Assembly: GCF_004366075.1 (NCBI RefSeq)
Contig: NZ_SODU01000005.1
Coordinates: 538,511-602,510 of the forward strand
DNA: 64,000 nucleotides
DNA from: Kribbella pratensis
Lineage (GTDB): Bacteria; Actinomycetota; Actinomycetes; Propionibacteriales; Kribbellaceae
Reading direction: 5' to 3'
Below the pieces are notes generated by a model, which was not told the origin of the DNA, searched no databases, and worked only from the letters and a program-made list of their open reading frames with translations. Below, one piece after another: positions 49,177-58,214 of this stretch (position 1 is the first letter of the stretch; each line of letters begins with the position of its first letter). The position numbers were made by a program, and so were the translations under genes.

Positions 49177-50232
49177 TCAGCGCATGATCAAGGTCAGCAG
49201 GTCGGCGCCGAGAGCGGTCAGGGCGTCGTTGTTCAGGCGGTAGGCGACGAAGCGGCCCTGGCGTTCGGCGGTGACCAGGCCGGCCCGGGTGAGCGCTCGG
49301 AGGTGGCGGGTGACCTGCGTCGGGTGCAGGCCCCAGAGGGCGGCGATCTCGCCGGCCGTGCGTGGTTCGCTCGCCACGGCGCGGCAGACCTGGAGGCGGT
49401 CGGCGGACGCCAGCGCGTCCAGGCGGGCACGGATCTGCTGCGCGGTCGGTACGGCGGCCGCACGGCCGGTGGCCGGGTAGATGATCGTGATCGGCTCACC
49501 GGGGATCTCACCGACGAACAGGTGCGGCGCGATGTAGTTGCTCGGGACAAGCAACAGTGAGCGGCTGCTGATGTCGATGCGCTTGCTCTGTACCTTCTGT
49601 ACGACGACGCTGTCTGCGTCCCGCAGGTCGATCGCACTGTCCAGCGAGCGCAGCATGGTCGCAACACCGTCCCGGACGGCCAGGTCCCGATCGTGCCGTC
49701 CACGGGCGGCCAGCGAGTCCTTGGACTCCTCCCAGAGCGCACCGAACCACTCGTGCCAGCAGGCATCCAGTACGTCGAGGAAACGGCGTACCGGCTCAGC
49801 AGGTGCTGTCAGGAGGGCCTCGACCAGTGCGGAGACGGAGCGACCGCGGCTGCGAGCCCAGTGCTGTACGGCGTCCGTGTCGATGGAGCGGCTGCTCAGC
49901 GGGCGACCGCGCAACGGCCTGACGAGCTCCGCGGCCACCTCCTCGGGCGGGCGTTCGCGGAGGGCGGAGAGCTCGTCGGACCAGGTGGGCAGACCGGTGG
50001 CGGCGCTGGTGGCGAAGAAGCGAGCCCGTACGGCGCGCACGGTCCAGCTCCACTGCGCCAGCTCTTCACGGAGCTCAGCGGACAGCGGGAGCGCAGCAGC
50101 CCAGTCGACGCGGTCGTGGTGGGCGGGCTCGGCCAGCACATGGAGCGCACAGCCGAGCTCGATCAGCGGCGAGGCGACGTGACGAATCCGCTCAGGCTCG
50201 AGCCGGGTCACGCCGGCGAGAACGGTCGGCAC
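49177..50232 (-). CDS. ArsR-type winged-helix regulator with DUF5937-like N-terminal domain
   Basis: A 351-residue protein with a winged helix at the C-terminus (about 265-345): ARLDALASADRLQVCRAVASEPRTAGEIAALWGLHPTQVTRHLRALTRAGLVTAERQGRFVAYRL. The first 250 residues are the helical domain typical of actinobacterial DUF5937 regulators. No metal-sensing cysteines are visible. The GTG at 50230-50232 lacks a ribosome site and lies two bases from a terminator stem, so GTG 50209-50211 could be the real start. It lies upstream of the MFS gene. Confidence 0.85.
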   Translation of the reverse strand: MPTVLAGVTRLEPERIRHVASPLIELGCALHVLAEPAHHDRVDWAAALPLSAELREELAQWSWTVRAVRARFFATSAATGLPTWSDELSALRERPPEEVAAELVRPLRGRPLSSRSIDTDAVQHWARSRGRSVSALVEALLTAPAEPVRRFLDVLDACWHEWFGALWEESKDSLAARGRHDRDLAVRDGVATMLRSLDSAIDLRDADSVVVQKVQSKRIDISSRSLLLVPSNYIAPHLFVGEIPGEPITIIYPATGRAAAVPTAQQIRARLDALASADRLQVCRAVASEPRTAGEIAALWGLHPTQVTRHLRALTRAGLVTAERQGRFVAYRLNNDALTALGADLLTLIMR

Positions 50233-50233
50233 T

Positions 50234-50269
50234 AGGGCGTGTCTGGCGCGGGAGCGGAAGACACGCCCT
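50234..50269 (-). terminator. Terminator of the GyrI-like gene
   Basis: AGGGCGTGTCT (50234-50244) and AGACACGCCCT (50259-50269) are perfect 11-bp complements around a 14-base loop. The stem begins at the first base of the GyrI-like stop codon and ends just before the ArsR start, separating the two minus-strand genes. No U-run is visible. Confidence 0.7.
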
Positions 50270-50742
50270 TAGTCCTTCAGCTTGAACTGGAGGTCGGTGT
50301 CCCAGTCGTTCATGTCCGGGACCTCGCGCGGGTCGGAGCGGTAGATCTCCAGGCGGGCGGTCCAGTGCGTGCCGTCGGTGTCCCATTCGAGGCCCTGCTC
50401 CTCGGCCCAGGCGAGCAGGTCGCGGGTAGCTCCCAGCAGGCCGTCGGGGTGACCGTGGTGGGTGGCGGTCGCATAGCGTCCGGCCGGCAGTACGCCGGTG
50501 ACGATCTCGCCCTCGCCGGAGCGCAGGTCGTCGACCGGGAACCCGATCTCCATCACCAGGCCGGCGTCCATGTCGACCACGTCGTACTTGAAGAACGGCG
50601 CGTCGTTCGGCGCGATCTCCTTGGCCGCGAGCCAGTCGATCACTTCGCCCATCCGGTCCGCGAACGCCGCGATCCCGTCCATCGCGACCTTGCCCCGCAG
50701 AGCGACGTACGGCCGCTCCCCAACCTCCACGATCTCCGGCAT
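50269..50742 (-). CDS. GyrI-like / AraC effector-binding domain protein
   Basis: A 157-residue stand-alone GyrI-like small-molecule-binding domain of the SRPBCC-unrelated SHS2 fold. It has tandem beta-alpha-beta-beta units: MPEIVEVGERPYVALRGKVAMDGIAAFADRMGEVIDWL and, later, VTGVLPAGRYATATHHGHPDGLLGATRDLLAWAEEQGLE. A conserved glutamate in WTARLEIYRSDPREVPD lies in the ligand cleft. Related stand-alone forms bind or hydrolyse hydrophobic cyclic compounds. GGAGGG precedes the ATG. A strong terminator follows. Confidence 0.88.
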   Translation of the reverse strand: MPEIVEVGERPYVALRGKVAMDGIAAFADRMGEVIDWLAAKEIAPNDAPFFKYDVVDMDAGLVMEIGFPVDDLRSGEGEIVTGVLPAGRYATATHHGHPDGLLGATRDLLAWAEEQGLEWDTDGTHWTARLEIYRSDPREVPDMNDWDTDLQFKLKD

Positions 50743-50841
50743 GACGTATTCCCTCCAAGGACGTCGTTGCGCTCAACTTAACCCCTGCGGAGCTTGCCGC
50801 GGTGGATTACTGAGCGTCTACTGAGAGCGGGGGTGACGGGC

Positions 50842-52128
50842 ATGTTCAAGGTCAAGGTTCTCGTTGCAGCTCTCGGAGTGTTGCTGATCGGCCCTGCCGC
50901 GCCCGCGGTGGCCGAGCCGACGACGCCGATCACCTACAACGCCGGTACAACGGCGACGCGGTTCACCGGTCTCGCGTTCGACACCTGTACGGCGCCGACG
51001 CTCGCCCAGATGACCGCGTGGAAGGCCTCGCCGTACAAGGCGATCGGGATCTACTTCGGCGGCGTCAACCGGTCCTGCGCCCAGCCACAGCTGACCCCGG
51101 CGTGGGTTGCGTCCGTCACCGCGATGGGATGGCGGCTCGTCCCGATCTACCTGGGTCTCCAGGCCCCCTGCAGCACGCGGAGGTACAAGATGTCGACAGC
51201 CTCCTCGAACCGCGACGCCGTCCGGGACGCGGACGACGCGGTCGCGAAGGCCAAGGCACTGGGCCTCCTGCCTGGCAGTGCGCTCTACAACGACATGGAG
51301 AACTACAACCGCGCCGACGCGGTCTGCCGATCCGCCGTCCTGCACTACCTGTCCGCCTGGACGAAGGAACTGCACCTGCAGCGCTACGTGTCCGGCGTGT
51401 ATGCCAACCTGAGCTCAGGGGCCCTCGACCTCGCCGCGGCGTACAACTCCTCGTCGTACGCACGGCCGGACGCACTGTGGATCGCACGCTGGGACAACAG
51501 CAGCCTGCTCACAGGATGGGCTGGTGTCCCCAACACGTTCTGGGCGGTCGGGCAGCGCGGCAAGCAGTACCAGGGCGACCACAACGAGACCTACGGCGGC
51601 GTGACGCTCAACATCGACAGCGACCGTTTCGACGCACCGGTGGCGAGCGTTGCCTACAGGTACACCGTCCGTACGACGGTGCACTCGTACAGCGGTCCGT
51701 CGACCGCCTACCCGGTCCGCTCGACCATCGCGGCGAACACCTCGCTCCGCATCGTCTGCCAGACCTTCGGACCGAAGATCGGCACCACCACGGTGTGGGA
51801 CAAGCTCATCGACGGCACCTACGTGACCGACTACTACGTGCGGACCCCGAACAAGACCGGATACAGCGCGCCGCTGCCCGGGTGCACCTTCCCCTTCCAG
51901 ACCACGATCAACAATCTGACCCGGCGGCACGGCCCGGGTACGGCCTACTCGACGTACCCGAGCACTCTGCCGATCGGCTCGCTGGCGTGGGTCACCTGCC
52001 AGGCGCCCGGCTCCAAGGTCGGTACTACGGCGGTCTGGGACCGGCTGAGCGATGGCAGTTGGGTCACCGACTACTACGTCGCCACAGCGAGCAACACGAC
52101 GTACACCGCACCGATCCGGCGCTGCTGA
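50842..52128 (+). CDS. Secreted DUF1906 (GH25-like fold) protein with two SH3b repeats
   Basis: A 428-residue exported protein. The signal peptide is MFKVKVLVAALGVLLIGPAAPAVA. The central domain (about 45-270) is DUF1906, the Rv2525c-like glycoside-hydrolase-fold family: FTGLAFDTCTAPTLAQMTAWKASPYKAIGIYFGG, LYNDMENYN and the WIARWDN segment. Two SH3b-like repeats follow, each with the pattern GTTTVWDKLIDGTYVTDYYV and GTTAVWDRLSDGSWVTDYYV. The architecture points to cell-wall binding and perhaps peptidoglycan hydrolysis, although catalysis by DUF1906 is unproven. ATG 50842 follows GGGGGTGA. Confidence 0.88.
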   Translation: MFKVKVLVAALGVLLIGPAAPAVAEPTTPITYNAGTTATRFTGLAFDTCTAPTLAQMTAWKASPYKAIGIYFGGVNRSCAQPQLTPAWVASVTAMGWRLVPIYLGLQAPCSTRRYKMSTASSNRDAVRDADDAVAKAKALGLLPGSALYNDMENYNRADAVCRSAVLHYLSAWTKELHLQRYVSGVYANLSSGALDLAAAYNSSSYARPDALWIARWDNSSLLTGWAGVPNTFWAVGQRGKQYQGDHNETYGGVTLNIDSDRFDAPVASVAYRYTVRTTVHSYSGPSTAYPVRSTIAANTSLRIVCQTFGPKIGTTTVWDKLIDGTYVTDYYVRTPNKTGYSAPLPGCTFPFQTTINNLTRRHGPGTAYSTYPSTLPIGSLAWVTCQAPGSKVGTTAVWDRLSDGSWVTDYYVATASNTTYTAPIRRC

Positions 52129-52138
52129 CGGCAGGGTG

Positions 52139-52173
52139 CGTCTCCCAATCCCACGCCGTCGGATTGGGAGACG
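52139..52173. terminator. Bidirectional terminator
   Basis: CGTCTCCCAATCC (52139-52151) and GGATTGGGAGACG (52161-52173) are perfect 13-bp complements with a 9-base loop. It lies between the convergent DUF1906 gene (ends 52128) and the cupin gene (ends 52178), so it can stop transcription from both sides. Confidence 0.8.
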
Positions 52174-52177
52174 TGCC

Positions 52178-52549
52178 CTACTTGGACCAGGGCGGCTGGA
52201 CCTCGGTGCCGTCGGCCAAGTAACCGGTGAAGCCGGCCGTGATGGCGACGATCAGCTCTGCCTTGTCCTCGCCGAGGTTGGTCAGCGAGATCGGCTCACC
52301 CGCAGGGACCACGACGGAGTCGCCGGGACCGAGCTTGTCGCCGTCCGGGCCGAACTGCACCGAACCGCTCAGCACCGTGAAGATCTCGTCGCGGTCGAGC
52401 GTGTGCGGCGCGTCCCCGCCGTGCCCCACGTCGACGGTGAGCCGCCACGCGCACAGCCCGGCCGACCCGAGGCTGGGCGCGGCGAACACGGTGAACTCGA
52501 CGCCCGGCAGCTGGAACCGCGGCGCCTCGGCCTCGCGAATGACGTGCAT
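52178..52549 (-). CDS. Small cupin-domain protein
   Basis: A 123-residue single cupin. The metal or ligand pocket uses the segment DAPHTLDRDEIFTVLSGSVQFGPDGDKLGPGDSVVVPAGEPISL, which contains both cupin motifs, though the first histidine pair is reduced to PHTLDRDE. The preferred ATG (52547-52549) is behind GGGGGAA; an ATG four codons earlier lies next to the operator. It is divergent from a MarR gene across a perfect inverted repeat. Function unknown; binding of a small lipophilic molecule is likely from the MarR context. Confidence 0.85.
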   Translation of the reverse strand: MHVIREAEAPRFQLPGVEFTVFAAPSLGSAGLCAWRLTVDVGHGGDAPHTLDRDEIFTVLSGSVQFGPDGDKLGPGDSVVVPAGEPISLTNLGEDKAELIVAITAGFTGYLADGTEVQPPWSK

Positions 52550-52568
52550 GTGTTCCCCCATCTCATTT

Positions 52569-52600
52569 AGTCAAGCTGACTTGACCAAGTCAGCTTGACT
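52569..52600. promoter_or_regulatory. MarR operator, perfect 12-bp inverted repeat
   Basis: AGTCAAGCTGAC (52569-52580) and GTCAGCTTGACT (52589-52600) are exact complements around TTGACCAA. The element fills the space between the divergent cupin and MarR starts. Binding there would block both promoters, so the MarR protein probably represses the cupin and itself. Confidence 0.85.
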
Positions 52601-52603
52601 ATC

Positions 52604-53077
52604 ATGACCGGTATGACGCGTTCGGGCAAGCCTGATATCGGAATCCTCCTGCTCCTCGCGGAACAGGAGTTCGTCCGCGAGCTCCGCGAGTACGTCGCCG
52701 CCCAGGGGTACGACGACCAAGGCCGGTCGGACGGCTTCGTCTTCAGGACGCTGCACGAGGGCCCGACCACGATCACCGGCCTGGCCGAGCGACTCGACAT
52801 CACCAAGCAGGGCGCCAGCCAGATCGTCGACGACATGGAGCGCCGCGGGTACGTCGAACGCCGCCCCGACCCGACCGACGCGCGCGCCCGCCTGCTGCAC
52901 CTGACCGAGCGCGGCGACGGAGCCCTCGCCGCCGCCCGGCGGTTCCACCAGACCTACGAGCGCAGACTCCGCAAGAGCCTCGGCGACGAAGCAGTCGACA
53001 CCCTGCGCGACGTACTCACCGACATGGCCGGCGAAACCCAGATCAGCACGCCTCGCTTCCGCGCACTGATGTTCTAG
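52604..53077 (+). CDS. MarR-family transcriptional regulator
   Basis: A winged-helix dimer of about 157 residues. The DNA-reading region is TITGLAERLDITKQGASQIVDDMERRGYVERRPDPTDARARLLHLTERG, with the D-R-AR wing. ATG 52604 or 52613 are both close to the operator; a TTG at 52595 would lie inside it. It is divergent from the cupin gene and overlaps the convergent serine hydrolase by four bases. The ligand is unknown. Confidence 0.92.
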   Translation: MTGMTRSGKPDIGILLLLAEQEFVRELREYVAAQGYDDQGRSDGFVFRTLHEGPTTITGLAERLDITKQGASQIVDDMERRGYVERRPDPTDARARLLHLTERGDGALAAARRFHQTYERRLRKSLGDEAVDTLRDVLTDMAGETQISTPRFRALMF

Positions 53078-54342
53078 CTGAAGTATTGGGGGAAGAGGTC
53101 GTGGGTGGGCCAGGACTTCACGCCGTTGGCTGCCGTCCACATGGCTGCGTCGATGTCGCCGTACGACTTGCCGCTGGCGTCGTCGCGGCGGTTGAAGAGC
53201 GCCGCCCAGCTCAGCCCGCCGGACGTACGGACGAGCAGCGTGTACGTGCCGGGCATGCTGCCGGTGTGCCACGTGTTGCGACCGGTGCCGCCGGTGACCG
53301 GGCGGATCTGCCAGCCGAGACCGTAGTACCAGCCGTCGGCGTTCACACCGGTGGACGGCTTCGCCCACACGCGGCCGAGTGACGTGCTGTTCAGCACGCT
53401 CGACGGCGCGTCGAACATCCTTGCCCAGCGCACCAGATCCGGCGCGCTCGCGATCCAGCCGCCGTTCGCGTCCTGGATCCGCATGCTGAACGAGCCGTAC
53501 GGCGCGGCCACGGTCTTGCCGGTCATGTCGAGCACGGTCGGTCCGGAGTACTGCGACTCGTACGACGTCTCGCCGCTGTGCTTCGCGATCGAGTAGCCGA
53601 GCGACATCCGCTTGATCTTCAACGGGGCCAGGAGCTTCTGCTTCACATAGCTCTCGTAGCTCAGGCCGCTGACCTTCTCGATCACGCGACCGGCCAGCAG
53701 GTACCCGAAGTTCGAGTACGCGTACTTCGTGCCCGGGGTGAAGTCGAGCTTCTGCCCGGCCATGTACTTGATCACGTCCGCGTGCTGCAGCTCCAGCGGT
53801 ACGCCGAGGGTGCGCGAGATGACCGCGTCCTTGAAGTTCGGGTCACCGGACACGTCCCGGTCCCATCCGCCGAGGTGCTGCAGCAGCTTCCACAACGTGA
53901 TCGTCGACCAGCGCGAGTCCCGGGTCAGTCCGCTCGCCGGCGTGATGTCGAGGATGTTCGCGACCGGCGTGGACAGGCTGAGCTTGCCGTCCTGCACGAG
54001 CTTCACGATCGCGGCCGCGGTGAACGACTTGGACAGGCTCGCGATCCGGAACAACGACGTCGGCTGCACGGTCATCGCGGTCGACGTACTGTAGCCGCGG
54101 GCAAGCACCAGGCGCCCCTTGTACGTCACGGCAACCTGCCCGGCCGTGACGCCACGCGCCTGCATGAACGCCTTCATCTGGTTGTCGAACCCGGCCAACG
54201 CCGGCACCGCGGTCCCGGTCGCCTTCCAGGTCGCGGCAGCATCAGCAGGCCGCCCGATCAGATAACCGGCACCGGTACCCACCGCAGCGGTAGCCCCAGT
54301 CGCAACAGCCAACTTCCCGAGACTCCGGCGCGCCAACTCCAC
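53074..54342 (-). CDS. Exported serine hydrolase (beta-lactamase / class C PBP family)
   Basis: A 422-residue exported protein. GTG 54340-54342 is chosen because AAGGAG lies nine bases upstream; a TTG six codons earlier is weaker. The N-terminus VELARRSLGKLAVATGATAAVGTGAGYLIG resembles a twin-arginine signal. The catalytic SxxK is Ser102-Lys105 (ASLSKSF), and YxN is Tyr209-Asn211 (YAYSNFGY). The third motif is HTGSMPGT near residue 362. Substrates of this family range from peptides to esters. It is a second, distinct copy beside the 13.4-kb hydrolase. Confidence 0.9.
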   Translation of the reverse strand: MELARRSLGKLAVATGATAAVGTGAGYLIGRPADAAATWKATGTAVPALAGFDNQMKAFMQARGVTAGQVAVTYKGRLVLARGYSTSTAMTVQPTSLFRIASLSKSFTAAAIVKLVQDGKLSLSTPVANILDITPASGLTRDSRWSTITLWKLLQHLGGWDRDVSGDPNFKDAVISRTLGVPLELQHADVIKYMAGQKLDFTPGTKYAYSNFGYLLAGRVIEKVSGLSYESYVKQKLLAPLKIKRMSLGYSIAKHSGETSYESQYSGPTVLDMTGKTVAAPYGSFSMRIQDANGGWIASAPDLVRWARMFDAPSSVLNSTSLGRVWAKPSTGVNADGWYYGLGWQIRPVTGGTGRNTWHTGSMPGTYTLLVRTSGGLSWAALFNRRDDASGKSYGDIDAAMWTAANGVKSWPTHDLFPQYFS

Positions 54343-54418
54343 GAACGTCTTCTCCTTCAAGGCAGGGGTTTACAACAACCGCGTACTGCGCAGAAGGAAG
54401 TCTTCCACCCGAAGAGGT

Positions 54419-57235
54419 CTACTCGACCATCGAGGCGTAGGAGATTACGCCGCGGCGGATCTGGTCTACGACGGAGCGGGCTGTCTTGCGCAGCGGGGTG
54501 TCGCCGGCGGCGTCGGCGATCTGTTCGGTGAGGTCGATGAGTTGCTTGACCCAGCGGACGAAGTCGCCGGCTGCCAGGTCGGACTCGTACAGGACCTCGG
54601 CCAGCGACGCGCCCGACGCCCAGCGGAACGCGGGCCAGCAGAAGTTCAGGTCCATCGACCGCAGGAAGTCCACCCGCATGTCCCGCTCCAGCGCGGACAG
54701 GTCCCGCCAGATCGACCCCATCCGCTCGATCGCTTCCCGTACGTCGCCACGCGGCAACCGGGGTGACGTCGGCTCGTCCTTCGACCGCGACTCGTAGACC
54801 AGTGCGGCGAGGCACGCCGCCAGCTCCGGCACGGTGAGGTCGTCGAAAACTCCTTGCCGCAGGCACTCGGCCGCGACCAGGTCGAGCTCGGTGTAGATCC
54901 GCGCCAGCCGGTCGCCGGCCTCGGTCGTCTTGTCGCCGTCGAGGTAGTGCAACGCGTCCAGCACCTGGCAGACCCGGTCGAACTGGCGGGCGATGGTGTT
55001 CGTCCGCTGCTCGATCTTCCGCTGCACGTCACGGTTCTCCCGATCGAGCCGGAAGTACCGTTCCGCCCAGCGGGCGTGGTCCTCACGGTCCGAGCAGCCG
55101 TGGCACGGGTGCGCGCGCAGCTCCGCCCGCATCTCCTGCAGTTCCGGGTCGTCCGCGTGGCTGACGGCATCCTTGCCGCGGGACCGCGACGGCGGCCCGT
55201 CCTCACCGAGCAGGTCGGTCCGCGTCCGCAGCACCTGGGCCAGCTCGCGGCGCTGCTGCGGGTTGCGCGGGTTGAACTTCCGCGGGATCCGCAACGAACC
55301 GATCGCCTCGACCGGCGCCGGGAAGTCGACCATCGACAGCTTCCGCACCTGCCGGTCCAGCGTCAGCACGGTCGGCCGCGGCCCTTCCCGCTCCGACCGC
55401 ATGCCCGGGTCGAGCACCAGCGCCCAGCCCGCGCTCCGGCCGGCCGGGATCCGGATGATGTCACCGGTCTTCAGCTTCTCGATCGACTCCTGCGCCTCGA
55501 CCCGGCGGTCGAGCTTGCGCCGCTTCGAACCGGACGCCTCGCGATCACCGATCCGCCGGCGCAGAGCGGCGTACTCCAGGAAGTCGCCGAGGTGGCACTC
55601 GATCGACTCCTTGTATCCCTCCAGCGCCTCGGTGTTGCGCTGCACCTGCCGCGCCAGGCCGACCACGGCCTGGTCGGACTGGAACTGCGCGAACGACAGC
55701 TCGAGCATGTCCCGCGCCCGCATCCGCCCGACCTGACGCACCAGGTTGACGGCCATGTTGTACGACGGGGAGAACGACGACCGGAGCGGATACGTCCGGG
55801 TGCTCGCGAGGCCTGCGACCTCCCGAGGATCGAACCCCGGCTGCCAGAGCACGACCGCGTGCCCCTCGACGTCGATCCCGCGCCGCCCGGCGCGCCCGGT
55901 GAGCTGCGTGTACTCCCCCGGCGTGATGTCGACGTGCGCCTCACCGTTCCACTTCGACAGCTTCTCCAGCACGACGGTGCGCGCCGGCATGTTGATGCCC
56001 AGGGCAAGCGTCTCGGTGGCGAACACGACCTTGATCAGGCCGCGCGCGAACAGCTCCTCGACAACCTCCTTGAACGCCGCCAGCATGCCCGCGTGGTGCG
56101 CGGCGATGCCCCGGCTGAGCGCCTCGGCGAAGTCGTGGTACCCGAGCACGCCGAGATCCTCGTCCGGGAGGTCCGCCGTACGCTCGGCGACCACCCGCTT
56201 GATCTCGTCGCGCTCCGACGGCTTGGTCAGCCGCAGACCGGATCGCAGGCACTGCACGACCGCGTCCTCGCAGCCCTTGCGGGAGAAGATGAAGAAGATC
56301 GCGGGCAGCAACGCGCCGGCATCCAACTCCTCCACCACGTCCGAGCGGTACGGCGTGAAGTGGGTCCGCGCCGGCCGCCCCTTCGGCAGGTCGCGACGCC
56401 GGCGTGGTTTGCGCGAGTCGTCGCGGAAGATCCGGTTGTCGTCCCGCGCGATCCGGACCAGCTGCGGGTTCACCAGATCCCTGAGATCGGCCTTGACCTC
56501 CTTCGCCGGGTTCCCCGACCTGGACGCCTTCGCGGGAACGCCGACCCTCGCGGTCGGCGCTTCACCGGCGAACAGGTCATGCAGCCGCTTACCCACCATC
56601 ACGTGCTGGAACAGCGGCACCGGCCGCTTCTCCTCGAGCACGACGACGGTGTTGCCGCGGACGGTCTCCAGCCAGTCGCCGAACTCCTCCGCGTTGCTCA
56701 CGGTCGCGGACAGCGAGACCACCGACACCGAGTCCGGCAGGTGGATCAGCACCTCTTCCCAGACCGCGCCACGGGCCCGGTCGGCCAGGTAGTGCACCTC
56801 GTCCATCACGACGTACGACAGACCGAGCAGGGTCTGTGACCCGGCGTACAGCATGTTCCGGAGGACCTCGGTCGTCATGACGACGATCGGGGCCTCGGAG
56901 TTGACCGAGTTGTCACCGGTGAGCAGGCCGACCTTGTCCGCGCCGTACCGGCTCACCAGATCGCCGTACTTCTGGTTGCTCAGGGCCTTGATCGGGGTGG
57001 TGTAGAAGCACTTCTGGCCGCGCTCCAGCGCCAGGTGGACGGCGAACTCGCCGACCAGCGTCTTGCCGGAGCCGGTGGGCGCCGCGACCAGCACCTGGTG
57101 ACCGTCCTCGAGGGCGGCGCAGGCGCGCAGCTGGAACTCGTCCAGCTCGAAGTCGTAGAGCGCCCGGAAGTCCTTCACGGCGGGATGCTCCTGGTCCGAG
57201 CGGAACGTCGCGTACTTCTCGGACGGAGTGCTCAT
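54419..57235 (-). CDS. helY: Ski2-like DEAD/DEAH-box RNA helicase
   Basis: A 938-residue superfamily 2 helicase of the Ski2/Mtr4 type, the actinobacterial HelY. Motif I is APTGSGKT (52-59), motif II DEVH (145-148) and motif III SATVSN (176-181). The second RecA-like domain has FATETLALGINMPARTVVLE and the QLTGRAGRRGID motif VI. The C-terminal half holds the helical DSHCT domain (TEAGDRLARIYTELDLVAAECLRQ). It probably unwinds structured RNA for degradation or maturation. In mycobacteria it follows tatC; here chitosanase and esterase genes have been inserted between. It begins nine bases after the esterase stop and may be co-transcribed with it. Confidence 0.93.
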   Translation of the reverse strand: MSTPSEKYATFRSDQEHPAVKDFRALYDFELDEFQLRACAALEDGHQVLVAAPTGSGKTLVGEFAVHLALERGQKCFYTTPIKALSNQKYGDLVSRYGADKVGLLTGDNSVNSEAPIVVMTTEVLRNMLYAGSQTLLGLSYVVMDEVHYLADRARGAVWEEVLIHLPDSVSVVSLSATVSNAEEFGDWLETVRGNTVVVLEEKRPVPLFQHVMVGKRLHDLFAGEAPTARVGVPAKASRSGNPAKEVKADLRDLVNPQLVRIARDDNRIFRDDSRKPRRRRDLPKGRPARTHFTPYRSDVVEELDAGALLPAIFFIFSRKGCEDAVVQCLRSGLRLTKPSERDEIKRVVAERTADLPDEDLGVLGYHDFAEALSRGIAAHHAGMLAAFKEVVEELFARGLIKVVFATETLALGINMPARTVVLEKLSKWNGEAHVDITPGEYTQLTGRAGRRGIDVEGHAVVLWQPGFDPREVAGLASTRTYPLRSSFSPSYNMAVNLVRQVGRMRARDMLELSFAQFQSDQAVVGLARQVQRNTEALEGYKESIECHLGDFLEYAALRRRIGDREASGSKRRKLDRRVEAQESIEKLKTGDIIRIPAGRSAGWALVLDPGMRSEREGPRPTVLTLDRQVRKLSMVDFPAPVEAIGSLRIPRKFNPRNPQQRRELAQVLRTRTDLLGEDGPPSRSRGKDAVSHADDPELQEMRAELRAHPCHGCSDREDHARWAERYFRLDRENRDVQRKIEQRTNTIARQFDRVCQVLDALHYLDGDKTTEAGDRLARIYTELDLVAAECLRQGVFDDLTVPELAACLAALVYESRSKDEPTSPRLPRGDVREAIERMGSIWRDLSALERDMRVDFLRSMDLNFCWPAFRWASGASLAEVLYESDLAAGDFVRWVKQLIDLTEQIADAAGDTPLRKTARSVVDQIRRGVISYASMVE

Positions 57236-57244
57236 GCCCCCAAT

Positions 57245-58144
57245 CTATGCGACGCCTCCCACAGTTTTGTCGCGGAGCCGGTTCTTGATGAACGTCGCGG
57301 CGTGGTCGAGCGCCTCGTCGGCCTCCGGCATCAGGCCGGCGAAGTACTGGTACACGTGCGGCGCGCCGGCGACCACGTCGAGGCTGACATCCACCTCCTG
57401 CTCAGCGGCGCGCGCGACGAGGCGGAGCGCGTCGTCGAGGAGTACCTCCGCCGAACCGACCTGCACGAGCAGCGGCGAGAGACGCTTCAGGTCCGCGAAG
57501 ACCGGACTGGCCAGCTCGTTGTGCGGGTCCGCGCCGCCCAGGTAGAGCTCGGCCGTCTCAACCATGTTCGCGCGGCTGAACAGCGGGTCGTAGTCACCTC
57601 GGGCGTCGATGCTCGGCCCGGTCAGCGTCGTATCGGTCCACGGCGAGAACAGCACCGTCCCCGCAGGCTGCGGCAACCCCTCCGCGCGGGCCGCGAGCAG
57701 CACCGCCAGCGCGAGCCCGCCACCGGCCGAATCACCAGCAATCACGACGTTCTGACCGCCCTCGACCAGCTCGCGGTACGCCGCCAGCCCGTCGTGGACC
57801 CCGGCCGGGAACGGATGCTCAGGTGCCAGGCGGTACTCCAGCGAGACCGCCGGAACGCCACTGCGGCGGGACAACGGCGCCGCCAGGTTCGCGCCGGTCC
57901 GAGCCGAACCGATGACGTACCCGCCCCCGTGCAGATAGAGGATGACCCCGTCCTGGTCCGCCCCCGCGACGCGCACATCGAGCGCCGGCACGCCGCCCAG
58001 CGTGCGCTCGACGAGCGTGACGTCGTCGCCGAGCGGGAGGTTCGCGAACCGCGCGTCGAACTCGGCGCGCTGCTCCTCCGGCGGCCGGCCGAGCTTGCCC
58101 TTCTCCATCATGCTGCGTGCTGCTTCGCGGTCTTCAGCGCTCAT
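57245..58144 (-). CDS. HSL-type alpha/beta-hydrolase (esterase)
   Basis: A 299-residue esterase of the hormone-sensitive-lipase family. The oxyanion motif is YLHGGGYVIGS, the nucleophile lies in IAGDSAGGGLAL, and the acid and histidine are in LVQVGSAEVLLDD and GAPHVYQYF. It should act on short acyl esters in the cytoplasm. ATG 58142-58144 follows GGAG; an earlier in-frame ATG lies inside the upstream palindrome. It is divergent from a MarR regulator. Confidence 0.92.
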   Translation of the reverse strand: MSAEDREAARSMMEKGKLGRPPEEQRAEFDARFANLPLGDDVTLVERTLGGVPALDVRVAGADQDGVILYLHGGGYVIGSARTGANLAAPLSRRSGVPAVSLEYRLAPEHPFPAGVHDGLAAYRELVEGGQNVVIAGDSAGGGLALAVLLAARAEGLPQPAGTVLFSPWTDTTLTGPSIDARGDYDPLFSRANMVETAELYLGGADPHNELASPVFADLKRLSPLLVQVGSAEVLLDDALRLVARAAEQEVDVSLDVVAGAPHVYQYFAGLMPEADEALDHAATFIKNRLRDKTVGGVA

Positions 58145-58160
58145 CGCCGTCTCCTGATGA

Positions 58161-58208
58161 TAGATTCCGAGGAATATAGTTCTCTGCAACTACATTCCGA
58201 GGAATCTA
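58161..58208. promoter_or_regulatory. 48-bp palindromic MarR operator
   Basis: Two copies of ATTCC-GA-GGAAT (58164-58175 and 58195-58206) are flanked and joined by inverted segments. The outer TAG/CTA and inner TAGTT/AACTA arms make the whole 58161-58208 stretch close to an inverted repeat. It lies between the divergent esterase and MarR starts, so two MarR dimers could bind cooperatively. Confidence 0.8.
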
Positions 58209-58214
58209 ATTCCC

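Noticed and set aside
54854..56839. A 661-codon plus-strand frame opposite helY
   Set aside because: Arg/Pro-rich shadow with no domain; all helicase motifs are on the minus strand.
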